Of a DNA stretch of 64,000 bases, positions 50,769 through 59,331 are shown piece by piece. This DNA comes from CADEEX01 sp964577955 (GTDB lineage Bacteria > Acidobacteriota > Vicinamibacteria > Vicinamibacterales > CAVVIG01). How positions within the stretch are numbered: position 1 is the stretch's first letter; each line of letters starts with the position of its first letter. The notes below the pieces were generated by a model that did not search any database, was not told where the DNA came from, and saw only the letters and a program-made list of their open reading frames with translations. The stretch spans positions 3,538-67,537 of the forward strand of contig CAZOAZ010000035.1 in NCBI GenBank assembly GCA_964577955.1, read 5' to 3'. A program made the position numbers and the translations under genes.

Positions 50769-51461
50769 GTGACGGTAGGAACGACCGCGCTCGTGTTCGG
50801 CACGCTGGCCGGACTCCGCCACGCCTTTGAACCCGACCACCTGGCCGCCGTCTCGACACTGGTCACGGACCGGCCCGGTTCCTGGCGCGCGGCAAAGCTC
50901 GGGGCGTGGTGGGGGCTGGGCCATACGACCGCGCTCGCTGTCGTCGGTCTCCTGCTGGCGCTCCTGGACCGCACGCTCCCGCCGCAGGTCGAGCAGGCAT
51001 TCGAATTCGCCGTCGCGCTGATGCTGTTGTTTCTGGGCGGACGCGCCGTCGCCCGGTCGCTCTTCTGGTTCGAAGAGGACGCACCCGCAACGCACGGGTG
51101 GCTGCGGCTCCACCAGCATTCCGGTCTCCAGGCGCATTTGCACGTCGGTGATCGCACCTATGTGATGCGGCCGCTGCTCGTCGGCATCGTGCACGGGCTC
51201 GCCGGCAGCGGCGCGCTCACCGCGCTCGTGATGTCGACGCTGCCGGACACGCCGATGCGGCTGGCCTACACGGTCCTCTTCGGTCTCGCGTCCACCGCCG
51301 GCATGGCGACAGTGTCCGGACTCGCTGGCTTCTCGCTCGCGCGCATTACGTCGTCATCGCGGACGCTGTCGCTGATGTCGGTCGTCACCGGCGTGCTGTC
51401 GATCGCCGTCGGGGGCGTCTGGGGTTATCCGATCCTTCGGCAATGGCTCACGGCGCTGTAG
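50769..51461 (+). CDS. NicO/UreH-like metal transporter
   Basis: A 230-residue membrane protein with about six helices. The first helix carries GLRHAFEPDHLAAVSTLV (the HxxxxDH-type metal motif of nickel/cobalt permeases), and helix 4 has GIVHGLAGSGALTALV. A cytosolic His-rich loop (THGWLRLHQHSGLQAHLHVGD) may bind metal. It probably moves Ni or another divalent metal, direction unknown. The start is GTG 50769. It overlaps the next gene by 19 bases. Confidence 0.85.
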   Translation: MTVGTTALVFGTLAGLRHAFEPDHLAAVSTLVTDRPGSWRAAKLGAWWGLGHTTALAVVGLLLALLDRTLPPQVEQAFEFAVALMLLFLGGRAVARSLFWFEEDAPATHGWLRLHQHSGLQAHLHVGDRTYVMRPLLVGIVHGLAGSGALTALVMSTLPDTPMRLAYTVLFGLASTAGMATVSGLAGFSLARITSSSRTLSLMSVVTGVLSIAVGGVWGYPILRQWLTAL

Positions 51462-52084
51462 CCTCGCTGCCCCGCCAGGTCGTCGTCGAGCTGCTGTCGT
51501 GGCGCGACGAACTACTGAACGTCGTGCGCCTGAGCGCGGCCGTTGTCGTCGGCGTATGGCTGTATCTCGCCGCGGCCGGAACGGGCGCCGGCGACGTCAA
51601 GAAGAGTCTGCTGCCGTATCAAGGACTGATTCGTGATCGTTCGTCGCTCGAGCAGCGAATGTTCCGCGAACTGCAAGAAGGGCTGCTCGAAGCCGAGACC
51701 GCGCGGTCGCAACAAGGAACCTGGCCAGCCGTCGATGCGCTCGTCGAGAACGGCATCCCGCCATTCGCGCCGGATCCCACCGCCAAGGGCGCGCGCTACA
51801 CGTGGACGATGCGGCGCGACGGCACGTACATCAACTATCTCGGCCTTCCCGCGGAAGCCAATGCGCCCGCCTGGCTCGTCCTCGTGCAGGAACCCGAACC
51901 GGGCACGCCGCCGGATCAGAACTTCGAGGACGAGGAACATCACAAGCTGCTGGACGGCATCATGCTGCACGTCTCGACGTGGTCACACGCGGCCGGATCC
52001 ACCCTCAAGTCCGCCGTCGTCCGCGTCCCGCAGGCCGAGGGCTGGCAACAGCTCTACGCCGTTGGGCCCGCGGCACAACGATGA
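51443..52084 (+). CDS. Uncharacterised membrane-anchored protein, family copy B
   Basis: A 213-residue protein with one N-terminal helix (about 28-47) and an exported domain. It shares LPYQ, the repeated Glu-rich helix, GIPPF, YINYLGLP, PAWLVLVQEPEPGTPPD, FEDEEHHKLLDGIMLHVSTW with the protein at 45593-46228. Both copies follow a metal-transporter-like membrane gene with overlapping ends. The function is unknown, and an accessory role in metal transfer is inferred. ATG 51443 lies inside the end of the NicO-like gene. Confidence 0.75.
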   Translation: MAHGAVASLPRQVVVELLSWRDELLNVVRLSAAVVVGVWLYLAAAGTGAGDVKKSLLPYQGLIRDRSSLEQRMFRELQEGLLEAETARSQQGTWPAVDALVENGIPPFAPDPTAKGARYTWTMRRDGTYINYLGLPAEANAPAWLVLVQEPEPGTPPDQNFEDEEHHKLLDGIMLHVSTWSHAAGSTLKSAVVRVPQAEGWQQLYAVGPAAQR

Positions 52085-52104
52085 ACTGCGCCAAGGACAA
52101 ATGC

Positions 52105-52162
52105 GCCACCAAAACACGAAACCAAATTCTTCTTGTTTTTCGTGCTTTCGTGCTTTCGTGGC
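52105..52162. terminator. Large imperfect hairpin between convergent genes
   Basis: GCCACCAAAACACGAAA (52105-52121) pairs with TTTCGTGCTTTCGTGGC (52146-52162) with 15 of 17 matches. It lies between the anchored-protein gene and pmbA. T-rich bases surround it, so it could terminate transcription from both sides. Confidence 0.5.
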
Positions 52163-52196
52163 GAATTTGTTCTAGAGGTTAGGGACTACCCTTTCC

Positions 52197-53570
52197 TCAG
52201 ATCGCTTCGCTGACGCTCGACAGGTTGAACGCCCGGACTTTCATCGCGGGAACGATGATCGGCGACCCCACGGAGCTGTTCTCGCTGGCGCAGACGCGCG
52301 TCGGGCGGCCGAGCAGCTCGACGCTCTTCAGCAGGTCGGCCAGCGACTGGTTGAAACGGAAGTTCGTGACCGGTCGCGTGACCTTGCCGTTCTCGATCAG
52401 AAAGGTGCCGTCCCGCGTGATGCCGGTCTGCGACAGCAGGCGCGGATTGAGGGGACGGATGTACCAGAAGCGCGAGATGAGCACGCCGCGCTTCACGGAC
52501 GCGATTAGATCCGCAAGCGACGCGTCGCCGCCGGCCATCACGAAGTTCGACATGCCAGGACGTGGCGCGACCTGCTGCTTTCCGGCCCAGAAGCGCGAGT
52601 AGGCGAGACTCTTGAGGACGCCCTTCTCGACCCAGGTTTCCGGACGCGCCGGCTCGCCGACACCGGTGAAAGGCGCCGTCTCGCCGTTCTGATAGCCCGG
52701 GTCACTGGTAATCGTGACTCGCTCGTCGAAGACCTTGTCGCCGAGGAGCGTGCCGCCGCCGCGCTTCGAGAAGTACGACCGCCCTTCTTCGGCGCCGCGG
52801 GCGTCGAAGGCACCCATCATCCGCAGCATCAGCATGCCGACCGCGGTCGGCTCCAGCACGGTTTCGTAGACGCCGGGTTCGAGCGCGGTCTTGCCTTTCC
52901 AGGTTTCACACTTCGCGAGCGCATCGTTGGCGATCCGCTCGGATTCGATCGTCGTCCAATCGGAGCCCTCGTCTCCAGCCCACCCGGACGAGGCGCCGTC
53001 GGCGGTCCGCACGGTCAGCGAGGAGGCGACGCCGGTCGACGAGTGATACGCAAAGAGCCCGTTCGAGTTGGCGACCGCCTGCGAACCGGCGGAGACGTCG
53101 ATGTAGCCGGCGGCGATCGTGCCGGCGGCCTTCGAACGCTCGAGCACCAGCGACGCCGACCGCGCCCGGTCCTCGGTCGTGAGATTCCCGGTCGAGGCGT
53201 AGTAGGCGGACACGTCGGGATAGCTCTGCGGCGACGGCTCGGGCAGAGACTCCGGATTCTCGGGCGACAACCGCGCCAGCGCTTCGCAGTCGCGCACGGC
53301 CTCCGCGAGCGCGGCGTTGTCGATCCGGTTCGTGTCGATCGAGGCGACGCGCCTGCCGAACGCGCTCGTGATCCGAACGTTGACGTTCTCCGTGTTGCCG
53401 GCCGTCGTCACGCGGTTCATGGCGGTCCGCGTGAACCCGCGCACGCCCGAATTGACGGTGACGCGCGTCTGGTCGGCCTTGGCAAACGTGAGCACGCGAT
53501 CGGTGAGCGTCTTCATCTCGTCGCGCGAGAGCCCCTTGCGAGCCGTGGGTGCAGTGCTCGATTGGTTCAT
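52197..53570 (-). CDS. PmbA/TldE-like metalloprotease-family protein
   Basis: A 457-residue member of the TldD/PmbA family. PmbA (TldE) subunits lack the zinc motif and pair with TldD to form a peptide-degrading or antibiotic-maturing protease. Patterns include VRGFTRTAMNRVTTAGNTENVNVRITSAFGRR, and SRFWYIRPLNPRLLSQTGITRDGTFLIENGK. I see no HExxxH and no signal peptide. It begins 17 bases after the Tat-exported TldD gene, so the two form an operon. Confidence 0.88.
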   Translation of the reverse strand: MNQSSTAPTARKGLSRDEMKTLTDRVLTFAKADQTRVTVNSGVRGFTRTAMNRVTTAGNTENVNVRITSAFGRRVASIDTNRIDNAALAEAVRDCEALARLSPENPESLPEPSPQSYPDVSAYYASTGNLTTEDRARSASLVLERSKAAGTIAAGYIDVSAGSQAVANSNGLFAYHSSTGVASSLTVRTADGASSGWAGDEGSDWTTIESERIANDALAKCETWKGKTALEPGVYETVLEPTAVGMLMLRMMGAFDARGAEEGRSYFSKRGGGTLLGDKVFDERVTITSDPGYQNGETAPFTGVGEPARPETWVEKGVLKSLAYSRFWAGKQQVAPRPGMSNFVMAGGDASLADLIASVKRGVLISRFWYIRPLNPRLLSQTGITRDGTFLIENGKVTRPVTNFRFNQSLADLLKSVELLGRPTRVCASENSSVGSPIIVPAMKVRAFNLSSVSEAI

Positions 53571-53586
53571 GGCGGCGGCTCTCGAA

Positions 53587-55194
53587 TCAGGCGGTGCGAA
53601 TCACGTTGACGTTCTTGAACAGCGCCACCGGACAGCCGTGCGACACCGAATTGAGCTGCACCGGCTGCCCTTTCGCGTCCGACTGCGCGCCGCCCAGCTC
53701 GTAGGTCTGGCGGCCGCCGATCATCGACATCGCGTTCCAGAAGTCCGGCGTGCGCGCGACATAGGCGACATCGCGCAGCATCCGCGTCTTCTTCCCGTTG
53801 CGGATTTCCCAGAACGTCTGGCCGCCGAACTGGAAGTTGTAGCGCTGTTGGTCGATGGAGTACGACCCGTCGCCCTCGATGTAGATGCCGCGGTCGGTCG
53901 CGGCGATCACTTCGTCCTCGCTGATATTGCGCGCGGACGGCTGGAGGCTCACATTCGGCATGCGCGGGAACGGGATCGACGCCCAGTCTTCGCCGTAGGA
54001 GTGGCCCGGCGCCTTTTTCTGGCGGCTGATGCCCGACACGAGGTCCACCAGCTCGCGCGTCGTGCTCTCGTAGCTGACGAAGATCCCCTTGTCGACGATC
54101 GGATAGGCACTCGCCGGGATCCCCTCGTCGTCCCAGCCGACTGTCGCGAGGCCGCCGGCTTCGGTCCGGTTGGCCATGAACGTCATGAGCTCCTGGCCGA
54201 GACGGAACTTGCCGAGCACCTTGTCCGGCGGCGCCAGGAACGTCGTGCCGGCGTAGTTGGCTTCGTAACCGAGCGCGCGATCGAGCTCGCTCGGATGCGC
54301 GACCGATTCGTGAATCGTCAGCCAGAGATGCGACGGGTGCAGCACGAGGTCCCAGCGCCCTGGCTCCACCGGCGGCGCCGACAGCTTGGCCACCGCCTCG
54401 TTGGCGTAGCGGATGACCCGTTCAGGCAGCGTCAGGTTGGTCACGTATTCCCAGCCGCGTCCGGCTGGCGCGACCGAACTGTTCCGCGTCTGCGAATCGG
54501 AATTGTCGGCGGCCACCGCGGTGACGTTGACGTTGGGGCTCACCCGGATGAAGGTCTGCTGGATCAGCGAGCCGTCGGTCGTCGCCAGCAGCCGGCTTTC
54601 CTTGAGCGACGACGCGCTTGACGTGACGAAGCGCACACCTTTGACCTTCAGCGCTTCTTCGTTGATCCGGAAGAGGAGCTCCGCCTTGGACTCGAGCGAC
54701 ACCGAGAACGGATCGACGAGATGCGGCGTGATCCAGCGTCCGTTCGGCACCTTCTCCACCGGGGCCAGCGTCGTGCGGCTCGGCGCGACGCGGTCGTTGG
54801 CAATGGCGATTGCCGCCGCCTCGCGCGCCGCGCGGACGACGGCATCACGGGTCACGGTGCCGGTGGCCGCGAAGCCCCAGGATCCGCCGACGAAGGCTCG
54901 AATGCCAATCCCGTACGACTCGCTCTTGCTGACGTTCGTGATCTGCCGCTCGCGCGTGCCCAGCGACTCGGTCTTCACGCGCACGATGCGCGCGTCGGCG
55001 TACGTCGCGCCGGCGGACTTCGCGGCGTCGAGCGCCACGAGTACGAGATCGCGTTCGGCCGCATCCGGTCCGGGCGCGGGGTTCGTTTGCGCCTCGAGGG
55101 CGGCGCCCAGGCCCGGCAGACCGGCCGCCACCGCGGCGCCGCCGACCAGCTTCACGAAGTCGCGCCGGTTCAGGCTGGAATCGGAGTCACTCAT
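53587..55194 (-). CDS. tldD: TldD metalloprotease with twin-arginine signal
   Basis: A 535-residue TldD-family metalloprotease. The zinc motif is HESVAHPSELD: His295, Glu296, His300, with Glu303 and Asp305 following. The N-terminus is a Tat signal (LNRRDFVKLVGGAAVAAGLPG), so the folded enzyme should be exported, unlike E. coli TldD, which is cytosolic. The core has TDGSLIQQTFIRVSPNVN and RQTYELGGAQSDAKGQPVQLNSVSHGCP. It is the first gene of the pair. Confidence 0.9.
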   Translation of the reverse strand: MSDSDSSLNRRDFVKLVGGAAVAAGLPGLGAALEAQTNPAPGPDAAERDLVLVALDAAKSAGATYADARIVRVKTESLGTRERQITNVSKSESYGIGIRAFVGGSWGFAATGTVTRDAVVRAAREAAAIAIANDRVAPSRTTLAPVEKVPNGRWITPHLVDPFSVSLESKAELLFRINEEALKVKGVRFVTSSASSLKESRLLATTDGSLIQQTFIRVSPNVNVTAVAADNSDSQTRNSSVAPAGRGWEYVTNLTLPERVIRYANEAVAKLSAPPVEPGRWDLVLHPSHLWLTIHESVAHPSELDRALGYEANYAGTTFLAPPDKVLGKFRLGQELMTFMANRTEAGGLATVGWDDEGIPASAYPIVDKGIFVSYESTTRELVDLVSGISRQKKAPGHSYGEDWASIPFPRMPNVSLQPSARNISEDEVIAATDRGIYIEGDGSYSIDQQRYNFQFGGQTFWEIRNGKKTRMLRDVAYVARTPDFWNAMSMIGGRQTYELGGAQSDAKGQPVQLNSVSHGCPVALFKNVNVIRTA

Positions 55195-55221
55195 GGCCGG
55201 ACATCATCTCATGAGGAACAC

Positions 55222-55278
55222 GGACAGGCTAAAGCCTGTCTCTACCGCTACTCATGGCCAGACAGCCTAAAGGCTGTC
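55222..55278. repeat. Two palindromes in tandem
   Basis: GGACAGGCTAAAGCCTGTCT (55222-55241) then GACAGCCTAAAGGCTGTC (55261-55278), each followed by CTACCG. They lie between tldD and the flavoprotein gene. The second supplies the stop codon TAG and the final residues GRDSL of the flavoprotein. Confidence 0.93.
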
Positions 55279-56667
55279 CCTACCGGGATTGGCAAGCAAC
55301 GCCTGCAGCCGGGCCACAGCGGGACGCACGTTCGCGGCGTAGCGGGCGCGCGCCGACTGCACCGCCGGTTCGCTCGCGTAGCGGCCGATCCCGCGCGACG
55401 GATTCAGCCGCGCGGCTTCGAGCCAGGCGGCAATGTCCGGCGTCTTCGACCACAGGTAGTCCGCGCCGATGCCGACAAGCGTGCCCTTCACCCAATCGAG
55501 CGGCACGTCGGGCATCGGATTCGGCGGGCACAACCGGTTCTTTTCCACGTCGTCCTGACGCGTCGCTTCGATATAGCCGGCGAGGGCGGCATTGAACGGG
55601 ACCAGGCCGGTGCGAACCGGTTGCAGCGTGATCCGGTCCGCGGCAAACAGCGGAATCCCCGGCGCGGGATTGAGCCCGGCCGCCGCGCAGTGGACATGCA
55701 GCCGCCGCGCGTTCGTCGGCACGGCGCCCTCGTCGAGCACGATCCGATCGCGCTCGATGCGATGGATGCGCCCGAGTCTGACGACGTTGCGAATACGCCG
55801 CAACTGCTCGGTCTCCCACACGCTCATCGTCGCGCCTTTGTACATCGTCGGCTCGACGGTGTCGTCGACCCGCAGCACCTGCGCCGACGCGTTCAGCCGC
55901 GCGAAGAGATCCGTGAGCGACGACGCATGCGCGGCCGCTTCCATCTGGCGCGCGAAGCCTTCGACCAATGTGCCGACCAGTTCGCCGCCCTGCGCGTACT
56001 CGCGATTGATCAACCAGTTCTCGCGCGGCTTGATCCACTGGACGTCCTCATGCGGCACGCCGAGCTCGAGCAGCCAGAGACAGGCGTCGATGGCGGTCTT
56101 GCCGGCACCGATGATCACGTAGCCGTCGGCCGGCGCGGCGAGCGCCGTGAGCGCGCCGACCGGCACGCAGCGTATTTCCGGCGCAACGTCGAACGGCGGC
56201 GGAGTGGTGGCAGGTACCGACGGCTGCAGGTAGCGGGCGTCGACAATCTTCTTGCGGGCTCTCACTTCGTGGACGGCGCCGGACGCGTGCGACACGATGC
56301 GCCCGCCGTCCCAATCAGAGAGCGGATAGTACCGGACGCGCCCAGACGGCAACAGCACGCGGTCCATGACGCGCTGGTAGTAGGCACAGATCTCGGGAGC
56401 GGTCGCCCGTTCGTACCAGCCGCGATTCGAACCGTGTGTGTCAATCGTCTCGCTGCCGAGCGGCAGCGAGTTCACGCCGTAGTACGCCGACGGCTGATGA
56501 AGCCGCACGAACGGATAGGCGTCGTGCCAGTGCCCACCGGGCGCGTGACGCCGGTCGACGATCACCACGTCGGCGTCGGACGCGGCGATCAGCGCATCGG
56601 TAAACGCCATGCCGGCGGCGCCGGCGCCGACGACGAGGTAGTCGGTCTCGAGCGTGCGGGTCGTCAT
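55267..56667 (-). CDS. FAD-dependent NAD(P)-binding oxidoreductase
   Basis: A 466-residue flavoprotein. The FAD dinucleotide loop VVGAGAAGMAFTDAL lies at the N-terminus, followed by DRRHAPGGHWHDAYPFVRLHQPS, and a second nucleotide loop VIIGAGKTAIDACLWLLELG occurs near 210. The layout fits flavin monooxygenases or related pyridine-nucleotide oxidoreductases. The substrate is unknown. It overlaps the preceding membrane-protein gene by 4 bases. Its last five residues and stop codon come from a palindromic repeat. Confidence 0.85.
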   Translation of the reverse strand: MTTRTLETDYLVVGAGAAGMAFTDALIAASDADVVIVDRRHAPGGHWHDAYPFVRLHQPSAYYGVNSLPLGSETIDTHGSNRGWYERATAPEICAYYQRVMDRVLLPSGRVRYYPLSDWDGGRIVSHASGAVHEVRARKKIVDARYLQPSVPATTPPPFDVAPEIRCVPVGALTALAAPADGYVIIGAGKTAIDACLWLLELGVPHEDVQWIKPRENWLINREYAQGGELVGTLVEGFARQMEAAAHASSLTDLFARLNASAQVLRVDDTVEPTMYKGATMSVWETEQLRRIRNVVRLGRIHRIERDRIVLDEGAVPTNARRLHVHCAAAGLNPAPGIPLFAADRITLQPVRTGLVPFNAALAGYIEATRQDDVEKNRLCPPNPMPDVPLDWVKGTLVGIGADYLWSKTPDIAAWLEAARLNPSRGIGRYASEPAVQSARARYAANVRPAVARLQALLANPGRDSL

Positions 56668-57260
56668 CGCGGGATGTTCTCGAGCGCTGCGGCAAGTCCT
56701 ATCAACGAGACCATGATCTCCTGCACCTCCAGCACGCGTTTCTTGCTCGTCAGTCCGTACCCGCAGTCGGCGTGCAGGATACCGTCGATCACCCAGACGC
56801 GCAGCAGAGAACCCGACGCCAACCAGTCTGCGAGCGGCCGACGCCGCTCAGCGCTCAACGCCGTCGCCACCAGTGCGACCTCGGACGAACGCACGATCAC
56901 GCGCGCGTCAAAGTCTGCGTCACCAACCAGTACGTCGCCAACCAACCTGGCGCCGAGCGCAGATGTTTGCGGATGGAGCTCGAACGATAAATCGACTTTC
57001 AGAGGCACCGCGATCCGGACCGCATGTTCGTCGGTCTCGCCGGGCCGGACGAGACCAAGCTCGGTCAGGCTGCACTGCCGGCCGTTCAGCATTCCAGCCA
57101 ACGAACGCCGACTCGGATCGAACGTGGTGCCCAGTGCCCGGGCCAGCTCGCGCAGGGCGGCATCGGCCTCAAGCCGGACGCGCTTCGAGTAGCGACCGAG
57201 CTGGACGCCCGCCGCCACCAAGACGGCGACCCCGACCGTAATAGCGATGAGAATCCCCAT
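56664..57260 (-). CDS. Membrane-anchored protein of unknown function
   Basis: A 198-residue protein with one N-terminal helix (3-21, ILIAITVGVAVLVAAGVQLG) and a mixed alpha/beta domain (30-198). I do not recognise the family. It begins 3 bases after the DUF1905 gene ends and overlaps the flavoprotein gene by 4 bases, so it sits inside a three-gene operon. Confidence 0.7.
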   Translation of the reverse strand: MGILIAITVGVAVLVAAGVQLGRYSKRVRLEADAALRELARALGTTFDPSRRSLAGMLNGRQCSLTELGLVRPGETDEHAVRIAVPLKVDLSFELHPQTSALGARLVGDVLVGDADFDARVIVRSSEVALVATALSAERRRPLADWLASGSLLRVWVIDGILHADCGYGLTSKKRVLEVQEIMVSLIGLAAALENIPR

Positions 57261-57263
57261 CGA

Positions 57264-57740
57264 TTACTGGCGCGCGCGCGAACGGCCGCAAGTCGCCGCG
57301 ACCATCTCGATGGCGCGCGCAATCCGCCGGGACCGTGTCTCGGGCGCCTTGGCGGACTCGATGGCTTCAACGTGCTCGCGCTGATGAGTGAAGCTGAGGG
57401 CCTGCCACCGCGCCCACACCGGCGGACGCGCTTTGAGCGCCTTCACGAGGTCCGCCGGCGGTGTGACCACCCGCGGATCAGTGTCGAGCGCGAGCCGGAC
57501 TTCGAGCGTCTCGTTCCCGTTCAAGCCTGCGGATTCGCGGTTGCTCTTCCGCAGCGGAATGCACGCCGCCGGACCGCCTATCGGCGCGATGGTGCTGCGG
57601 AACGTGAAGCCGTTGATGGTGACCCGCACTGGTGCCCGCACTTTGCCGAATGCCGCCTTGGGATCGAAGGTCAGCGGGATGAAACAGATGTTCCGGTCGC
57701 GCACCAGCGTCGTCGTAAAGACTTGAGCCTTCCGGGTCAT
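57264..57740 (-). CDS. DUF1905 / YdeI-type protein
   Basis: A 158-residue protein. Residues 5-90 match DUF1905 (FTTTLVRDRNICFIPLTFDP, VRVTINGFTFRSTIAPIGGP, then LNGNETLEVRLALDTDPR). The C-terminal part is YdeI/OmpD-associated helical sequence (PADLVKALKARPPVWARWQALSFTHQREHVEAIESAK). The function is unknown, though some relatives are linked to bacteriocin protection. ATG 57740 fits the domain start. It is first in an operon with two downstream genes. Confidence 0.87.
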   Translation of the reverse strand: MTRKAQVFTTTLVRDRNICFIPLTFDPKAAFGKVRAPVRVTINGFTFRSTIAPIGGPAACIPLRKSNRESAGLNGNETLEVRLALDTDPRVVTPPADLVKALKARPPVWARWQALSFTHQREHVEAIESAKAPETRSRRIARAIEMVAATCGRSRARQ

Positions 57741-57784
57741 GGCGCGGCGATTGTACGCGGCGGCCTGCCGCGTGGGAATCTCAC

Positions 57785-57790
57785 TATAAT
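57785..57790 (+). promoter_or_regulatory. Candidate -10 box of a leaderless promoter
   Basis: TATAAT ends exactly 6 bases before the ATG at 57797, with no Shine-Dalgarno sequence between. Confidence 0.5.
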
Positions 57791-57796
57791 CCGAGC

Positions 57797-58774
57797 ATGA
57801 TGCCTGGCCCGCGCGCCGTCCTGCTGGCCTGTGTGCTCGGAGGCGGCATGGTGGCGTGTTCCAGGTCGGCACCACCACCGCCACCGACCGCTCGCCTCGA
57901 GTCGCCACCAACCCGGCCACAGCTGATGTTTGTCAGCGTGACGAGCGATGACACCTTCCACAAGGTGGCCATCGCATCAGCGAACGAACCGTCGGGCGGC
58001 GCCTACTTCACCGCGCTCTCCTGCGAACGCGTGTACTTCGGCGGCGGACGCGGTCTTTGCCTGTCGAGCAGCGACAGCACGAATGGACCGCTGTGGTCGG
58101 CGCAGGTGTTCGACGAGTCCTACCAACCGCATCAGCGCTTCAACCTGACCGGCGCACCCAGCCGTGTCCGTGTCTCGCCGGACGGCCTCCTCGCCGGTGC
58201 AACAGTCTTCGAAAGCGGCCACTCTTACGCCGAACACGGCTTCTCGACGCGCACGACGGTGATCGATCTCGCCAAGGGCGAGATCGTCGGCGACCTCGAG
58301 AAGTTCCCGACGTGGAAGGACGGGAAGATCTTCAAGGCGGAGGACTTCAATTTCTGGGGCCTGACCTTTGCCGGCGATAGCGACACCTACTTTGCGACTC
58401 TGGACACGGCGGGCGTTAGCTACCTCATCAAGGGCAGCGTCAAGGGCAAGTCGCAGACCGTGATCCACGAGGGTGTCGAATGTCCGTCACTCTCGCCCGA
58501 CAACACCAGAATCGCGTTCAAAAAGCGGATCGGCGCGCGATCGCTCGGCTGGTGGCAGATTGCTGTCCTGGCGCTCGACACGATGAAGGAGACCCGGCTT
58601 TCGAAAGAAGCCCGCAGCGTGGACGATCAGGTCGAGTGGCTCGACAATGATCGTGTCATCTACCATCTGACAGGCGGCTCCACGGCCGCCGATCTCTGGT
58701 CGGCGCGCGTCGATGACAGCGCCGCACCGGTGCAACTGCGCGCAGCCGCGTATTCTCCTGCCATCGTCCGTTAA
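57797..58774 (+). CDS. Beta-propeller (TolB/WD40-like) lipoprotein
   Basis: A 325-residue lipoprotein with lipobox MVAC (Cys21), a Pro-rich linker, and a propeller-like domain with VRVSPDGLLAGA and CPSLSPDNTRIAFKK blades similar to PD40/TolB repeats. It is periplasmic or outer-membrane anchored. Function is not known. It starts at ATG 57797 or 57800. Confidence 0.78.
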   Translation: MMPGPRAVLLACVLGGGMVACSRSAPPPPPTARLESPPTRPQLMFVSVTSDDTFHKVAIASANEPSGGAYFTALSCERVYFGGGRGLCLSSSDSTNGPLWSAQVFDESYQPHQRFNLTGAPSRVRVSPDGLLAGATVFESGHSYAEHGFSTRTTVIDLAKGEIVGDLEKFPTWKDGKIFKAEDFNFWGLTFAGDSDTYFATLDTAGVSYLIKGSVKGKSQTVIHEGVECPSLSPDNTRIAFKKRIGARSLGWWQIAVLALDTMKETRLSKEARSVDDQVEWLDNDRVIYHLTGGSTAADLWSARVDDSAAPVQLRAAAYSPAIVR

Positions 58775-58797
58775 CAATCTTTTTTCAGAACGTTTGC

Positions 58798-58826
58798 TTG
58801 AAGGCCGTTCGGCGCGGCGCTAGACT
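58798..58826 (+). promoter_or_regulatory. Candidate sigma70-type promoter
   Basis: TTGAAG (58798-58803), a 17-base spacer and TAGACT (58821-58826), upstream of the gene at 58916. It would give a leader of about 80 bases. Confidence 0.4.
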
Positions 58827-58915
58827 GTTTGTGCGCCCGCCGACCGACACGATTGATCTTTAACGACCTCTCTCCTCGACCGGCCGCTCAACCGATAACA
58901 TCATCGGGAGGAGCC

Positions 58916-59221
58916 ATGCAGCAGAGTCTTTCGCAACCCGCCACTCACGTCGCTGCCCTCGATGGGATCACGCGTCCCGCCGCACCTCCGATCGCCTATC
59001 GCCGCCCGGAACGCCGGAATCTCGCCAAACGCTATGCGCTCGTGCAGCGCGTGCAACGGGAGTTTGACGAAATGCCGGGGACGAGCCTGACGCTCCAGCA
59101 GGCGACGCGCCTGTTTGGCATCGCGCCGGACATCTGTCAAAGGATTCTTCAGGAACTGGTCACGGAAGGCGCACTGCGACAGGGCGCAGACTTGAAATAC
59201 AGACTCCGGCCGTCCGCTTGA
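58916..59221 (+). CDS. Small helix-turn-helix-like protein
   Basis: A 101-residue protein. Residues 38-98 (LAKRYALVQRVQREFDEMPGTSLTLQQATRLFGIAPDICQRILQELVTEGALRQG) look like a winged-helix domain, so DNA binding is possible. The N-terminal third is disordered. ATG 58916 has GGGAGGAG upstream. No obvious target. Confidence 0.65.
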   Translation: MQQSLSQPATHVAALDGITRPAAPPIAYRRPERRNLAKRYALVQRVQREFDEMPGTSLTLQQATRLFGIAPDICQRILQELVTEGALRQGADLKYRLRPSA

Positions 59222-59324
59222 TTTCAGGATTTGAGGAATTCAGGATTTGAGGAATTCAGGATTTCAAGACTCTCGGCGAGTCCCAATCCTGAAATCCTAA
59301 ATTCCTGAAATCCTAAAATTCGAG
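59222..59324. repeat. AGGATTTGAGGAATTC / ATCCTGAA word repeat
   Basis: The first half has caggatttgaggaattcagg words. The second half has the reverse-oriented aatcctgaaatcctaaattcc. The spacer is therefore partly self-complementary between convergent genes. Confidence 0.9.
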
Positions 59325-59331
59325 AAGGCGC

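Noticed and set aside
52105..52162. A small RNA gene
   Set aside because: The stem lies between convergent stops with no promoter; a terminator role is simpler.
54721..57192. 823-residue frame on the plus strand
   Set aside because: It lies wholly opposite tldD, the flavoprotein and the adjacent membrane-protein gene; no recognisable domain.
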